Shown: one piece after another, positions 18,284-26,670 of the stretch | Layout of the letters: each line of letters begins with the position of its first letter | Numbering within the stretch: position 1 is the stretch's first letter | NCBI GenBank assembly: GCA_038247115.1 | Contig: JBBRVG010000001.1 | Location: 98,899 to 162,898 of the forward strand | Source of the DNA: Pseudaeromonas sp038247115 | Lineage (GTDB): Bacteria > Pseudomonadota > Gammaproteobacteria > Enterobacterales > Aeromonadaceae | Direction: 5' to 3' | DNA length: 64,000 nucleotides | Notes under the pieces: model-generated | Told to the model about the DNA's origin: nothing | Database searches by the model: none | Seen by the model: only the letters and a program-made list of their open reading frames with translations | Program-made: the position numbers and the translations under genes

Positions 18284-20323
18284 ATGTCGAATCCCCTGTT
18301 GTCCATGGAAGGGCTGCCTTCGTTCAGCCAGATCAAACCCGGGCATGTCAAACCGGCCATCGAACAGGCGATTGCCGATTGTAAGGCGCGTATCGCCGAA
18401 GTGCTCAAACAGCAAGAACCCCAGACCTGGGATAGTCTGGTCGCCCCTCTCGAAGAGGTGGACGATCGACTGGGGCGTATCTGGTCACCGGTGTCGCACC
18501 TGAATTCTGTGCTCAACTCTGCCGAGTTGCGCGAGGCCCACGATGGCTGTCTGCCTTTGCTTTCCGAATACCAGACCTTCGTCGGTCAACACGAAGGGCT
18601 GTATCAGGCCTTTCAGCAATTGGCGGCCAGTGATGAATACCCACGGTTGAGCGAGCCTCAGCGTAAGCAGATCGAAAATACCCTGCGCGACTTCCGCCTC
18701 TCCGGCATTGGTCTGCCCAAAGAGCAGCAGCAGCGCTATGGCCAAATTGTGGCCCGGCTCTCCGAGCTGGCCTCCAATTTCAGTAATCAGGTGATGGATG
18801 CCACCCTGGGCTGGCAACGTCAGGTGCTGGATGAGGCCGAGCTGGCCGGACTGCCGGAATCCGCCCGCGCCGCCGCCAAACAGGCCGCGACCAGTCGCGA
18901 GCTGGAAGGTTGGCTGTTTACTCTGGACATCCCCTCCTATCTGCCGGTGATGATGTATAGCGAGAACCGGGCACTGCGCGAGGAGCTGTATACCGCCTTC
19001 GCCACCCGCGCCTCCGACCAGGGGCCGAATGCCGGCAAATGGGATAACTCGCCCTTGATGGATGAAATCGTGGCCTTGCGCCATGAACTGGCGCAACTGC
19101 TGGGTTTTGCCACCTATGCCGATTACTCGCTGGCGACCAAGATGGCCGAGCGTCCGCAGCAGGTGCTGGGCTTCCTGAATGACCTGGCCGAACGTTCCCG
19201 GCCCCAGGCACAACGGGAGCTGGCCGAGTTGCGGCAGTTTGCTGCCGAGCAGTTTGGTGTCACCGAGTTGGCGGCCTGGGATCTCTCCTTCTATGCCGAG
19301 AAGCTCAAACAACATCGTTACGCCATCTCCGACGAGGTGTTACGGCCCTACTTCCCGGCTCCGCGGGTCATCTCCGGACTGTTCGAGACAGTACGCCGCC
19401 TGTTCGGTTTGCGCATCCAGCCGCGTTTGGCGGTGGAGACCTGGCACCCGGATGTGAATTTTTACGACATCTACGACCGCGATGGCGAACTGCGCGGTAG
19501 CTTCTATCTGGACCTGTATGCGCGCCCGCACAAGCGTGGCGGTGCCTGGATGGATGATTGCCTCGGCCGTCGCTTCCGTCAGGATGGCTCCCTGCAGCGG
19601 CCGGTGGCCTATCTGACCTGCAACTTCAATGGTCCTGTGGGTGACCAACCGGCACTGTTTACCCACGACGAAGTGGTGACCCTGTTCCACGAATTTGGTC
19701 ACGGCATCCACCATATGCTGACCCAGATCGATGTGGCTGGGGTGGCGGGCATTCACGGCGTGCCTTGGGATGCGGTCGAGTTGCCGAGCCAGTTTATGGA
19801 AAACTGGTGCTGGGAGCCCGAGGCGCTGGCCTTCCTCTCCGGTCACTACCAAACCGGCGAACCGCTGCCCCAGGCCGAGCTGGATCAGCTGCTGGCGGCC
19901 AAGAATTTCCAGTCGGCGATGCAGATGCTGCGTCAGCTGGAGTTCTCGCTGTTCGATTTCCGCCTGCATCACGAGTTTGACCCGGCCCAGGGCGCCCAGG
20001 TACAGGCGGTGCTGGATGATGTGCGCAAGCTGTCGGTGTTCCCGGCGCCCGCCTTCAACCGCTTCCAGCACAGCTTCTCGCACATCTTTGCCGGTGGTTA
20101 TGCGGCCGGTTACTACAGCTACAAGTGGGCGGAGGTGCTATCGGCAGATGCCTTCTCGCGCTTCGAGGAGGAGGGGATCTTCAACGCCAAGACAGGCGCG
20201 GACTTCCTGCATCAGGTGCTGGAGATGGGGGGCTCCCGTTCACCCATGGCATTGTTCCGGGCCTTCCGTGGTCGTGAGCCGACCATAGACGCCCTGCTGC
20301 GCCACAGCGGCATCACCGGCTAA
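18284..20323 (+). CDS. prlC: Oligopeptidase A
   Basis: Cytoplasmic zinc metallopeptidase (M3, thimet family) that degrades oligopeptides and cleaved signal peptides. Starting at MSNPLLSMEGLPSF it is 679 residues, against 680 in E. coli; AGGAG lies 10 bases upstream. The frame is open from 18194 but the extra 30 residues have no family support. The active-site motif LFHEFGHGIHHML carries the HExxH zinc ligands and catalytic Glu, with the third ligand Glu in QFMENWCWEPEAL. It ends at a bidirectional terminator facing the convergent MFS gene. Confidence 0.97.
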   Translation: MSNPLLSMEGLPSFSQIKPGHVKPAIEQAIADCKARIAEVLKQQEPQTWDSLVAPLEEVDDRLGRIWSPVSHLNSVLNSAELREAHDGCLPLLSEYQTFVGQHEGLYQAFQQLAASDEYPRLSEPQRKQIENTLRDFRLSGIGLPKEQQQRYGQIVARLSELASNFSNQVMDATLGWQRQVLDEAELAGLPESARAAAKQAATSRELEGWLFTLDIPSYLPVMMYSENRALREELYTAFATRASDQGPNAGKWDNSPLMDEIVALRHELAQLLGFATYADYSLATKMAERPQQVLGFLNDLAERSRPQAQRELAELRQFAAEQFGVTELAAWDLSFYAEKLKQHRYAISDEVLRPYFPAPRVISGLFETVRRLFGLRIQPRLAVETWHPDVNFYDIYDRDGELRGSFYLDLYARPHKRGGAWMDDCLGRRFRQDGSLQRPVAYLTCNFNGPVGDQPALFTHDEVVTLFHEFGHGIHHMLTQIDVAGVAGIHGVPWDAVELPSQFMENWCWEPEALAFLSGHYQTGEPLPQAELDQLLAAKNFQSAMQMLRQLEFSLFDFRLHHEFDPAQGAQVQAVLDDVRKLSVFPAPAFNRFQHSFSHIFAGGYAAGYYSYKWAEVLSADAFSRFEEEGIFNAKTGADFLHQVLEMGGSRSPMALFRAFRGREPTIDALLRHSGITG

Positions 20324-20343
20324 AACTTGACCTGATGTCAGCC

Positions 20344-20373
20344 AAAACCCGGCCATTTGCGCCGGGTTTTTTA
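20344..20373 (+). terminator. Rho-independent terminator after prlC
   Basis: Stem ACCCGGC / GCCGGGT with a short CATTTGC loop, followed by six T. A run of A on the left makes it a candidate for the convergent MFS gene too. Confidence 0.88.
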
Positions 20374-20392
20374 TTGTGGTGTGTCGCCGGGT

Positions 20393-21670
20393 CTAGGCCT
20401 GTTGGCGCCGGATCCATTCATCGGAGGCCGGGATCGCGTGATGCCCGAGTTGCACCAGCAAGGCCAGCAAGAGCGCGCCGATGAACAGGATGCAGCCGAG
20501 CTCGGGCAGGGTATTGACCCCGGCATGGAGCAACAGGGCGCTGCCTAAGGAGGCGGTCAGCATCTGGCCGGCACCGGCCAGTGCGGTAGCGGTCCCGGCC
20601 TTGCGCCGGAAGGGCTCGAGCAGACAAGAGAGCGCATTAGGAAAGGCCATGCCGGTGGCAAAGGTAAACAGGGCTTGGCTCGCCATGACGCTCCAGGGGG
20701 TGGCGGGTAGGGCGCACATGGCGACACCAGCCAGCCCTTGCAGCAGGGCCGCTTGCCAAAGCACCTGCTCCTGACTCAGGTGCTGGCGCAGGCGATTGGC
20801 CAGGGCGCCACCCAGCATCAGGGCGGCGGCGGGTAACAGGGTCCAGTAGCCGTAGGTCTCGCTATCGACCCCCAGTTGCCGCTGCATGATGAAGGGGATG
20901 AGGGAGAGGCAGAGGATCCCCACACCATACTGGATCCAGACAATCCCCGAGTAGCAGCAAAAATGGCTGTTGGCCAACAACTGCCGGTACTGGCGCAGTA
21001 TGTCCCGGGGGCTCGGGCCCTGCGCCACGGCGATATGGGTCTCGGCAAAGCGCCAGCCGACCAACAAGACCAGCAGCACCAGATAACCGGCCATGGCAAT
21101 AAACAGGCTCAGCCAGCCGCAACGCTCGGTCAGCAAGCCTCCGGCCAGAGGGGCCAGGGTCGGAAACAGCGCCATCATGGTGCCGAAGTGAGACATCACC
21201 TGACGCAGACGCGCTCCTTCGAACTGATCCCGCAGACTGACCCGGGCTATGACGGAGGCACCACCGGCCCCGATCCCTTGCAGCAGGCGTCCGGTCAGAA
21301 TGGCCGCTAAGGAGTCATGGCCTATGAGGCAGATCAGCACTCCGGCCAGCGCCAGCAAGAGCCCGGAGAGCAGCACAGGACGGCGGCCATAGCGGTCGGA
21401 GAGTGGGCCATAGAGCAGTTGGCTGGGACCAAAACCCAACAGGAAGGCCGACAGCAACCACTGGACCTCCTGACCGGAGACGGCGAGGGATTCGCCCATC
21501 ACGGGTAATGCGGGCAGTATCAATCCGACTCCGGATTGACCGACGGCGATCAGCAGGCAGGAGAAGGCAACCGGAGTCCATCCCAAGCGGGAATGGACAG
21601 CCGGGGAAGGCTGTTGAGGGTTCATAGTGGACTCGGCACTGGCTACAGAAATAATCTTGGCTGGGCTCAT
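20393..21670 (-). CDS. MFS multidrug efflux transporter, Bcr/CflA-like
   Basis: 425 residues with twelve hydrophobic segments. Motif A is clear in LYGPLSDRYGRRPVLL after helix 2, and the 12-TM drug/H+ antiporter pattern continues with GRLLQGIGAGGASVIARVSLRD and TMMALFPTLAPLAGG (motif C-like), as in Bcr/CflA and EmrD. The drug is not predictable. ATG 21670 and ATG 21625 (MNPQQPSP) are both possible; neither has a good ribosome site. Its start region faces a divergent LysR gene, a frequent regulator-target arrangement. Confidence 0.88.
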   Translation of the reverse strand: MSPAKIISVASAESTMNPQQPSPAVHSRLGWTPVAFSCLLIAVGQSGVGLILPALPVMGESLAVSGQEVQWLLSAFLLGFGPSQLLYGPLSDRYGRRPVLLSGLLLALAGVLICLIGHDSLAAILTGRLLQGIGAGGASVIARVSLRDQFEGARLRQVMSHFGTMMALFPTLAPLAGGLLTERCGWLSLFIAMAGYLVLLVLLVGWRFAETHIAVAQGPSPRDILRQYRQLLANSHFCCYSGIVWIQYGVGILCLSLIPFIMQRQLGVDSETYGYWTLLPAAALMLGGALANRLRQHLSQEQVLWQAALLQGLAGVAMCALPATPWSVMASQALFTFATGMAFPNALSCLLEPFRRKAGTATALAGAGQMLTASLGSALLLHAGVNTLPELGCILFIGALLLALLVQLGHHAIPASDEWIRRQQA

Positions 21671-21983
21671 TTTTTAGCGGATCCAACGGGTATCTGGCCC
21701 ACTCTCCCGTTGATGTGGCGATTATTGAGCTCGAATGCAGACCTGTCTAACGAGTAATTTGCATGGCCTGTGATAGAAGATTTCGTTCACCCCCTGTGGT
21801 CGCGCTTATTCGCTGCCGCGGGACATGCGCGGGTTCAGGTGGCCGCCATCTCAAGAGTTGGCCCGTAACCTGCACGTTGCTGCAGATGCACGGCGCGGTC
21901 GCCCTGATCGCGCCAACCCCATGTATTCATCCTGATGAGGCGCCATCTGCGGTGACAGGCGCTCGGGTTGTTTGGAGATCGAT
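21671..21983. other. Divergent intergenic region between MFS pump and LysR gene
   Basis: 313 bp with no convincing gene. It must hold both promoters. I see no strong palindrome or terminator. A LysR-type T-N11-A operator would be expected here if the LysR protein controls the pump, but none stands out by eye. Confidence 0.5.
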
Positions 21984-22946
21984 ATGCAGGTTCGAGTGCT
22001 GGAGACCTTTCTGTGGGTTGCCAGATTGAAGAGTTTTCGCCTGGCCGCCGAGCGGCTGTTTCTGACCCAGGCGACGGTATCGCACCGGATTGCGGTATTG
22101 GAAGAGGAGTTGGGGGTTCGGCTGTTTGTGCGCGACAGCAAGGGGGTGACGCTGACCCCGGATGGCGAGCTGGTCCGGGAGCATGCCGAACGCCTGGTCA
22201 GTCAGAGTCACGCACTCCAGCAAGCGGTTGGTGCGGCGCGCCAGGGCAAGGGCAAGATCCGCATCGGCGTGATAGATTCTGTGGTCTACACCTGGCTGAC
22301 GGCGCTGGTGGCCGCTATCTCCGCCCGTTTCCCCCATCTGGAGCTGGAGTTGACCTCGGACAGTGCCCGCAGCCTCAGCCACCAGTTGCAAAAAGGGTAT
22401 CTGGATATCGTCTTCCAGACCGATCTGCTGCGGCTGGATGCGGTGGAGAACCTGGAGCTGGCGCGCTATCCCATCGGCTGGATTGTGGCCAGCGCATCAC
22501 CACTGAACCGCGATTATGGCTCGCTCGCCGAGTTGGCCCAGGAGCGGCTGATCACCTTCGGTGCCCACTCGCGTCCCCATCAGGATATTCTCAGCCTGCT
22601 GCATCTCAATGGCATAGTGGCGCCGCGGGTGAACTGTGTGAACTCCTTTGCGGCCATGGGGCGACTGATCGAGGATGGTTTCGGGGTCGGGGCTATCCCG
22701 CCAGTCCTGGTCCGCGAGCAGCTGCAGCAGGGCAAACTCACCTTGTTGCAGGTCGGCGATGGCTCCCACCATGGGCTCTCCAGCCTGTCGCTGGTGGCTT
22801 CCTGGCGTCTGGGCTCCGGCCTGGAGTTCTGTCAGGAGATAGTGGCGCTGGCCAGCCAGATTGTGCAGGAGTTCGCGTTGCAGGTTGGGGATAGCTTTGT
22901 GGCGCCCGTGCTGCACCCGCCGCTTTGCGCTGTGGGTGAGAAATAA
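21984..22946 (+). CDS. LysR-family transcriptional regulator
   Basis: 320 residues from ATG 21984 (MQVRVLETFLWVARLKSF), with GGAG six bases upstream. The frame extends to a TTG at 21972 with no better site. The N-terminal winged HTH (SFRLAAERLFLTQATVSHRI, about 17-36) and the LTPDGELV wing are standard. The effector domain begins near residue 90 with KIRIGVIDSV. It is divergent from the MFS pump and 656 bp upstream of the arginine transporter operon on the same strand. The target could be either; the ligand is unknown. Confidence 0.9.
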   Translation: MQVRVLETFLWVARLKSFRLAAERLFLTQATVSHRIAVLEEELGVRLFVRDSKGVTLTPDGELVREHAERLVSQSHALQQAVGAARQGKGKIRIGVIDSVVYTWLTALVAAISARFPHLELELTSDSARSLSHQLQKGYLDIVFQTDLLRLDAVENLELARYPIGWIVASASPLNRDYGSLAELAQERLITFGAHSRPHQDILSLLHLNGIVAPRVNCVNSFAAMGRLIEDGFGVGAIPPVLVREQLQQGKLTLLQVGDGSHHGLSSLSLVASWRLGSGLEFCQEIVALASQIVQEFALQVGDSFVAPVLHPPLCAVGEK

Positions 22947-23001
22947 CCATCCTGAGTCCGATTATTCCGGCAGAAAGTCAGTCGCAACTGAAGTGTGTGC
23001 C

Positions 23002-23045
23002 GGAATATATATTCACTCTGTCGCCTATCTATATTTTCCGGTCGC
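23002..23045 (+). promoter_or_regulatory. Candidate arginine-regulator sites (ARG box plus AraC-type ArgR direct repeat)
   Basis: GGAATATATATTCA at 23002-23015 differs by one base from the core ARG box TGAATWWWWATTCA bound by hexameric ArgR. Directly next to it, TGTCGC at 23019-23024 and GGTCGC at 23040-23045 form a direct repeat exactly 21 bp apart. The half site recalled for Pseudomonas AraC-type ArgR is TGTCGC-N8-AA-N5, which also has a 21-bp period. The AA positions are not conserved here. A further GTCGC is at 22981-22985. Identified by eye against remembered consensus. Confidence 0.45.
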
Positions 23046-23456
23046 AAATCCGGTTTATTTCTAAATATATTTCTATTGAGTCCTGGCTAATCCCATTTAA
23101 TTTCACCGCTATAGTTCCGTCCATGCAATATCCTGGGACTGAGGGGTGACCCCAGTGAATAGGGAGATAGTATCGGGCTGCGCGAGCGCAATGACGCATT
23201 TTAAAATCTAGGGTGGATTCCGCCTTGCCCCGATAAAGAGTGCATCATTCGCGGCTTAATGCGATTTATTATGCGGCTTGTGATTACTTTTGCAGCAAGA
23301 GCTGCTGGTGGCCTGATGCGCGGTTTGCACTGTTATGGGGTTCTCTCTTGGCCATAGGTTGGGCGCTCTGCCGCATTTCGGGGAATAGCCTGGTGGGCCG
23401 ATTTAAATCTTTTGTGGGCCTAATCTGAATGGGCGGAGGAATATTCAGCGGATTAA

Positions 23457-23492
23457 TGAGTTTATATTCACCCTGCATCCAATAGTTATTCA
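23457..23492 (+). promoter_or_regulatory. Candidate tandem ARG boxes upstream of aotJ
   Basis: TGAGTTTATATTCA at 23457-23470 matches the ARG box core with one mismatch. CCAATAGTTATTCA at 23479-23492 keeps the right arm ATTCA but not the left. Their centres are 22 bp apart, close to the 21 bp usual for ArgR box pairs. They lie 110-146 bp before the aotJ start, where a repressor hexamer could cover the promoter. Confidence 0.5.
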
Positions 23493-23602
23493 AAGGATAT
23501 TTATTGCCCAGTCCGGATAAATAGCCCATGTATGCCATGGCATACATCCTGCTCTATTCCCTGATGTGGATCCTTTATTCAATCAAGTCAGGGAAAATAA
23601 AC

Positions 23603-24382
23603 ATGCGTACTCTGTTAAAGACTCTTTGCCTGCTGTCGGCTGCCGTGAGCGGAACTCTGTTGGCTGCCGAACCTCTGGAACTTCGCCTCGGGGTCGAGCC
23701 CGGTTATGCCCCCTTCGAGATGAAGACTCCCGATGGTGCGCTGGCTGGTTTTGATATCGATCTGGGCACAGAGCTGTGTCAACGGATCCAGGCCAAGTGC
23801 CGCTGGGTGGAGAGTGACTTCGACGGTCTGATCCCCGCTCTCAAGGCCAAGAAGATTGATGCCATCCTCTCCTCCATGTCCATTACCGAGCAACGGCAAA
23901 AAGAGATCGACTTTACTGACAAGCTGTACGGAACCCCGGCCCGCCTGATTGCGGCCAAGGGCGCAACTCTGGCGCCGGAAGCGGCAGCCTTGCAAGGCAA
24001 GCGCGTCGGTGTGTACCAGGGCACGACCGCAGAAACCTATGCCAAGGCGTTATGGCAGCCGAAGGGCGTCGAGGTAGTGGTCTACCAGAGCCAGGATCTG
24101 GTCTATGCCGATCTGGCCTCCGGTCGTCTGGATGCCGCCTTCCAGGATGCAGTTGCCGCCAATGAAGGTTTCCTCAAGCAGCCCCAGGGCGCTGAATTTG
24201 CCTTCAGCGGCCCGGAAGTCGCGGATGCCAAGTACTTCGGCGTCGGAGCCGGGATTGGTCTGAACAAGGGTCAGGATGAGCTGAAAGCCAAGCTGAATCA
24301 GGCACTGGCCGCCATGCTCAAGGATGGCAGCTACCAAAAGATTGCCAGCAAGTACTTCGACTTCGATATCTACGGTAAATGA
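23603..24382 (+). CDS. aotJ: Periplasmic arginine/ornithine-binding protein
   Basis: Solute receptor of a polar amino acid ABC importer. It has 259 residues: a signal peptide (MRTLLKTLCLLSAAVSGTLLAA), then a SBP_bac_3 fold of the ArgT/HisJ/AotJ type (LRLGVEPGYAPFEMKTPDGALAGFDIDLG; SDFDGLIPALKAKKIDAILSSMSIT; VGVYQGTTAETYA). The length and the string IDFTDKLYGTPARLIA place it with the lysine-arginine-ornithine receptors. The frame is open from 23528, but the signal peptide fixes the start at 23603. Arginine/ornithine specificity is inferred from the adjoining permeases, argR and AST genes. Confidence 0.92.
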   Translation: MRTLLKTLCLLSAAVSGTLLAAEPLELRLGVEPGYAPFEMKTPDGALAGFDIDLGTELCQRIQAKCRWVESDFDGLIPALKAKKIDAILSSMSITEQRQKEIDFTDKLYGTPARLIAAKGATLAPEAAALQGKRVGVYQGTTAETYAKALWQPKGVEVVVYQSQDLVYADLASGRLDAAFQDAVAANEGFLKQPQGAEFAFSGPEVADAKYFGVGAGIGLNKGQDELKAKLNQALAAMLKDGSYQKIASKYFDFDIYGK

Positions 24383-24388
24383 GAGTAA

Positions 24389-24411
24389 CGGGCGGGCCTC
24401 TGGTCCGCCCG
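24389..24411 (+). other. Intercistronic stem-loop between aotJ and aotQ
   Basis: CGGGCGG / CCGCCCG arms enclose an inner CC-TCT-GG hairpin. There is no T tract, so it is unlikely to be a full terminator. Strong stems between binding-protein and permease genes (hisJ-hisQ, malE-malF) protect the upstream message and raise receptor levels; the same role is inferred. Confidence 0.65.
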
Positions 24412-24436
24412 GGATCCGGCGCAAAGGGAAGTCGTT

Positions 24437-25123
24437 ATGCTGTATGGATATGAAAAGGTGGTGTGGCAGGGCGCCCTGGTGACCCTGCAGCTGGCCTTGT
24501 TGGCGGTGATGGTCTCGGTGCTGCTGGGGCTGCTGGGCGCGAGCGCCAAGATGTCCGGACGGCGCAGCTTGGTGGCGTTGGCCCAAGTCTATACCACGCT
24601 GGTGCGGGGGATCCCCGACCTGGTGCTGATGCTGTTGATCTTCTTTGGTCTGCAGATCGCCGTGAACCAGCTCACCGAGTGGCTGGGCGTGAGCCAGCTG
24701 GATATAGATCCCTTTGTCGCGGGTGTCCTGACCATAGGTTTTATCTACGGCGCCTATTTTGCCGAGACCTTCCGCGGTGCCTTTATGGCCATCCCCAAGG
24801 GGCAGGCTGAAGCGGGGCTGGCTTATGGATTCAGCGCCTGGCAGATTTTCCATATCATCACTTTTCCGCAAATGATGCGCTTTGCCCTGCCGGGCATAGC
24901 CAATAACTGGTTGGTGACCCTCAAGGCAACGGCCCTGGTCTCGATTATCGGCCTCGCCGATGTGGTCAAGGCGACCCAGAACGCCGGTAAGGGCACCTTT
25001 CACTTTTTCCTGTTTACCCTGGTGGCGGCCGCCATCTACCTGTTGTTTACCACCCTCTCCAACCTGGTGTTTTACTGGCTCGCCCGCCGTTATGGCGCCG
25101 GTGTGCGGGAGGCGCAGTTATGA
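24437..25123 (+). CDS. aotQ: Arginine/ornithine ABC transporter permease (AotQ/HisQ-like)
   Basis: 228 residues, inner membrane, with about five hydrophobic segments. The HisM/HisQ-type permease signature is clear: VTLQLALLAVMVSVLLG near the N terminus, YTTLVRGIPDLVLMLL, and the EAA loop AFMAIPKGQAEAGLAYGFSAW before FPQMMRFALPG. AAGGGAAG precedes ATG 24437. It overlaps aotM by 4 bp (ATGA). It pairs with AotM and AotP. Confidence 0.93.
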   Translation: MLYGYEKVVWQGALVTLQLALLAVMVSVLLGLLGASAKMSGRRSLVALAQVYTTLVRGIPDLVLMLLIFFGLQIAVNQLTEWLGVSQLDIDPFVAGVLTIGFIYGAYFAETFRGAFMAIPKGQAEAGLAYGFSAWQIFHIITFPQMMRFALPGIANNWLVTLKATALVSIIGLADVVKATQNAGKGTFHFFLFTLVAAAIYLLFTTLSNLVFYWLARRYGAGVREAQL

Positions 25124-25836
25124 TCGAATTGATGCAAGAGTACGGCAAGGCCTTCCTCTGGAGTGATGGTTACCACTTCAGCGGGGTGGCCGTGACCCTG
25201 TGGCTGCTGGTCATCTCGGTAGTGGCTGGTTTTTGTCTGGCCCTGCCGCTGGCCGTCGCCCGGGTCTCCCGGCGCAAGGCATGCTGGCTACCTGTGTGGT
25301 GCTTTTCCTATCTGTTTCGCGGTACGCCGCTCTATGTGCAGTTGCTGGTGTTCTACTCCGGGGTCTACTCCCTGAGCTGGGTGCGGGAGGTGGATTTTCT
25401 GAACTGGTTTTTCCGCAGCGGCTATCTGTGCACCCTGCTGGCTCTGACCCTGAACACCTGCGCGTACAGCCTGGAGATTTTCGCCGGCGCCATTCGCGAT
25501 CTGGCCCATGGCGAAGTGGAGGCGGCCCGGGCTTATGGCTTCACCGGCTGGCGTCTCTACCGGCACATTATTCTGCCCGCAGCCTTGCGCCGGGCGCTGC
25601 CGGCCTATAGCAACGAGGTGATCCTGATGTTGCATGCCACCTCGCTGGCGTTTACCGCCACTGTGCCGGATATCCTGAAAGTGGCCCGGGATGCCAATGC
25701 CGCTACCTATCAGCCGTTTTACTCCTTCGGCCTGGCGGCGCTGATTTACCTGCTGATCTCCTTCGGGCTGGTGGCGCTGTTTCGGTTGGCGGAACAACGC
25801 TGGCTGGTTCATCTCAAACCCATTACTCATCACTGA
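25120..25836 (+). CDS. aotM: Arginine/ornithine ABC transporter permease (AotM/HisM-like)
   Basis: 238 residues, the second membrane subunit of the importer. Visible signatures are GVAVTLWLLVISVVAGFCLALPLAVAR, YLFRGTPLYVQLLVFYSG and the EAA loop GAIRDLAHGEVEAARAYGFTGW before the ILPAALRRALPAYSNEVILML segment. It starts with ATGA overlapping the aotQ stop and ends in TGATG overlapping the aotP start, so the three genes are translationally coupled. Confidence 0.93.
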   Translation: MIELMQEYGKAFLWSDGYHFSGVAVTLWLLVISVVAGFCLALPLAVARVSRRKACWLPVWCFSYLFRGTPLYVQLLVFYSGVYSLSWVREVDFLNWFFRSGYLCTLLALTLNTCAYSLEIFAGAIRDLAHGEVEAARAYGFTGWRLYRHIILPAALRRALPAYSNEVILMLHATSLAFTATVPDILKVARDANAATYQPFYSFGLAALIYLLISFGLVALFRLAEQRWLVHLKPITHH

Positions 25837-26639
25837 TGTCACGGAAACTAGAAGCGATGCAGAACATGCAGGATTACAAGCTGGCGGTGAAAGAGCTGCA
25901 CAAACAGTACGGCAATCACAAGGTGATCAAGGGAATTTCGTTGCGCGCCAAGGCCGGGGATGTGATCAGCATCATCGGCTCCTCCGGCTCGGGCAAGAGC
26001 ACCTTCTTGCGCTGTCTGAACTTTCTGGAGAAGCCGAGCGAGGGCTCCATCTACATCAATGGCAAAGAGATCCGCATGGTGCGGGATCTCGATGATCAGT
26101 TGAAGGTGTTTGACCCTCAGCAGCTGCAGCTGTTGCGCACCAAGCTGACCATGGTGTTCCAGCATTTCAACCTGTGGAACCACATGACGGTGCTGGATAA
26201 CGTCATGGCGGCTCCCCTGCATGTGCTGGGGGTGAGCCGGGAAGAGGCCCACGATCGGGCGATCCGCTATCTGGAGAAGGTAGGGATCGATGAACGGGCC
26301 CGGGCCAAGTATCCGGCTCATCTCTCCGGCGGGCAGCAGCAACGGGTTTCCATTGCCCGGGCCCTGGCCATGGAGCCGGAGGTGTTACTGTTCGACGAAC
26401 CGACCTCGGCGCTGGATCCCGAGCTGGTGGGCGAAGTGCTGCGCATCATGCAGCAGTTGGCCGAGGAGGGGAAAACCATGGTGGTGGTGACCCATGAAAT
26501 GGGCTTTGCCCGCCATGTCTCCAACCATGTCATCTTCCTGCATCAGGGGGTGATTGAGGAGGAGGGACATCCGGATGAATTATTTACCAACCCCAAGAGT
26601 GAACGTCTGCAGCAATTTTTATCCGGGGCCTTGAAATAA
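25836..26639 (+). CDS. aotP: Arginine/ornithine ABC transporter ATPase (AotP/HisP-like)
   Basis: 267 residues, cytoplasmic ATPase of the importer. Walker A is GSSGSGKSTF, the Q loop VFQHFNLW, the signature LSGGQQQRVSIARAL, Walker B VLLFDEPTSALDP and the switch His VVVTHEMGFA. It is very similar to HisP over its whole length. In-frame ATGs at 25857 and 25866 are possible later starts, but the TGATG junction favours 25836. Pseudomonas has aotO between aotM and aotP; no such gene is present here. Confidence 0.95.
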   Translation: MSRKLEAMQNMQDYKLAVKELHKQYGNHKVIKGISLRAKAGDVISIIGSSGSGKSTFLRCLNFLEKPSEGSIYINGKEIRMVRDLDDQLKVFDPQQLQLLRTKLTMVFQHFNLWNHMTVLDNVMAAPLHVLGVSREEAHDRAIRYLEKVGIDERARAKYPAHLSGGQQQRVSIARALAMEPEVLLFDEPTSALDPELVGEVLRIMQQLAEEGKTMVVVTHEMGFARHVSNHVIFLHQGVIEEEGHPDELFTNPKSERLQQFLSGALK

Positions 26640-26670
26640 TCAGGGCTCCATTATTGGTCGAGTCATAATC

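Larger units (their letters stand above)
22947..23602 (+). promoter_or_regulatory. Long AT-rich leader of the aot arginine operon
   Basis: 656 bp without a supported gene; short frames at 23240-23428 and 23528-23602 lack ribosome sites and family support. The base composition is clearly more AT-rich than the flanking genes. It carries candidate arginine regulatory sites at both ends (separate entries). The aotJ start at 23603 is preceded by CAGGGAAAATAAAC. The length suggests complex control of the downstream transporter. Confidence 0.6.

Noticed and set aside
23240..23428. 62-codon frame in the aot leader as a small gene
   Set aside because: No ribosome site and no recognisable protein; low-quality composition in an AT-rich regulatory stretch.
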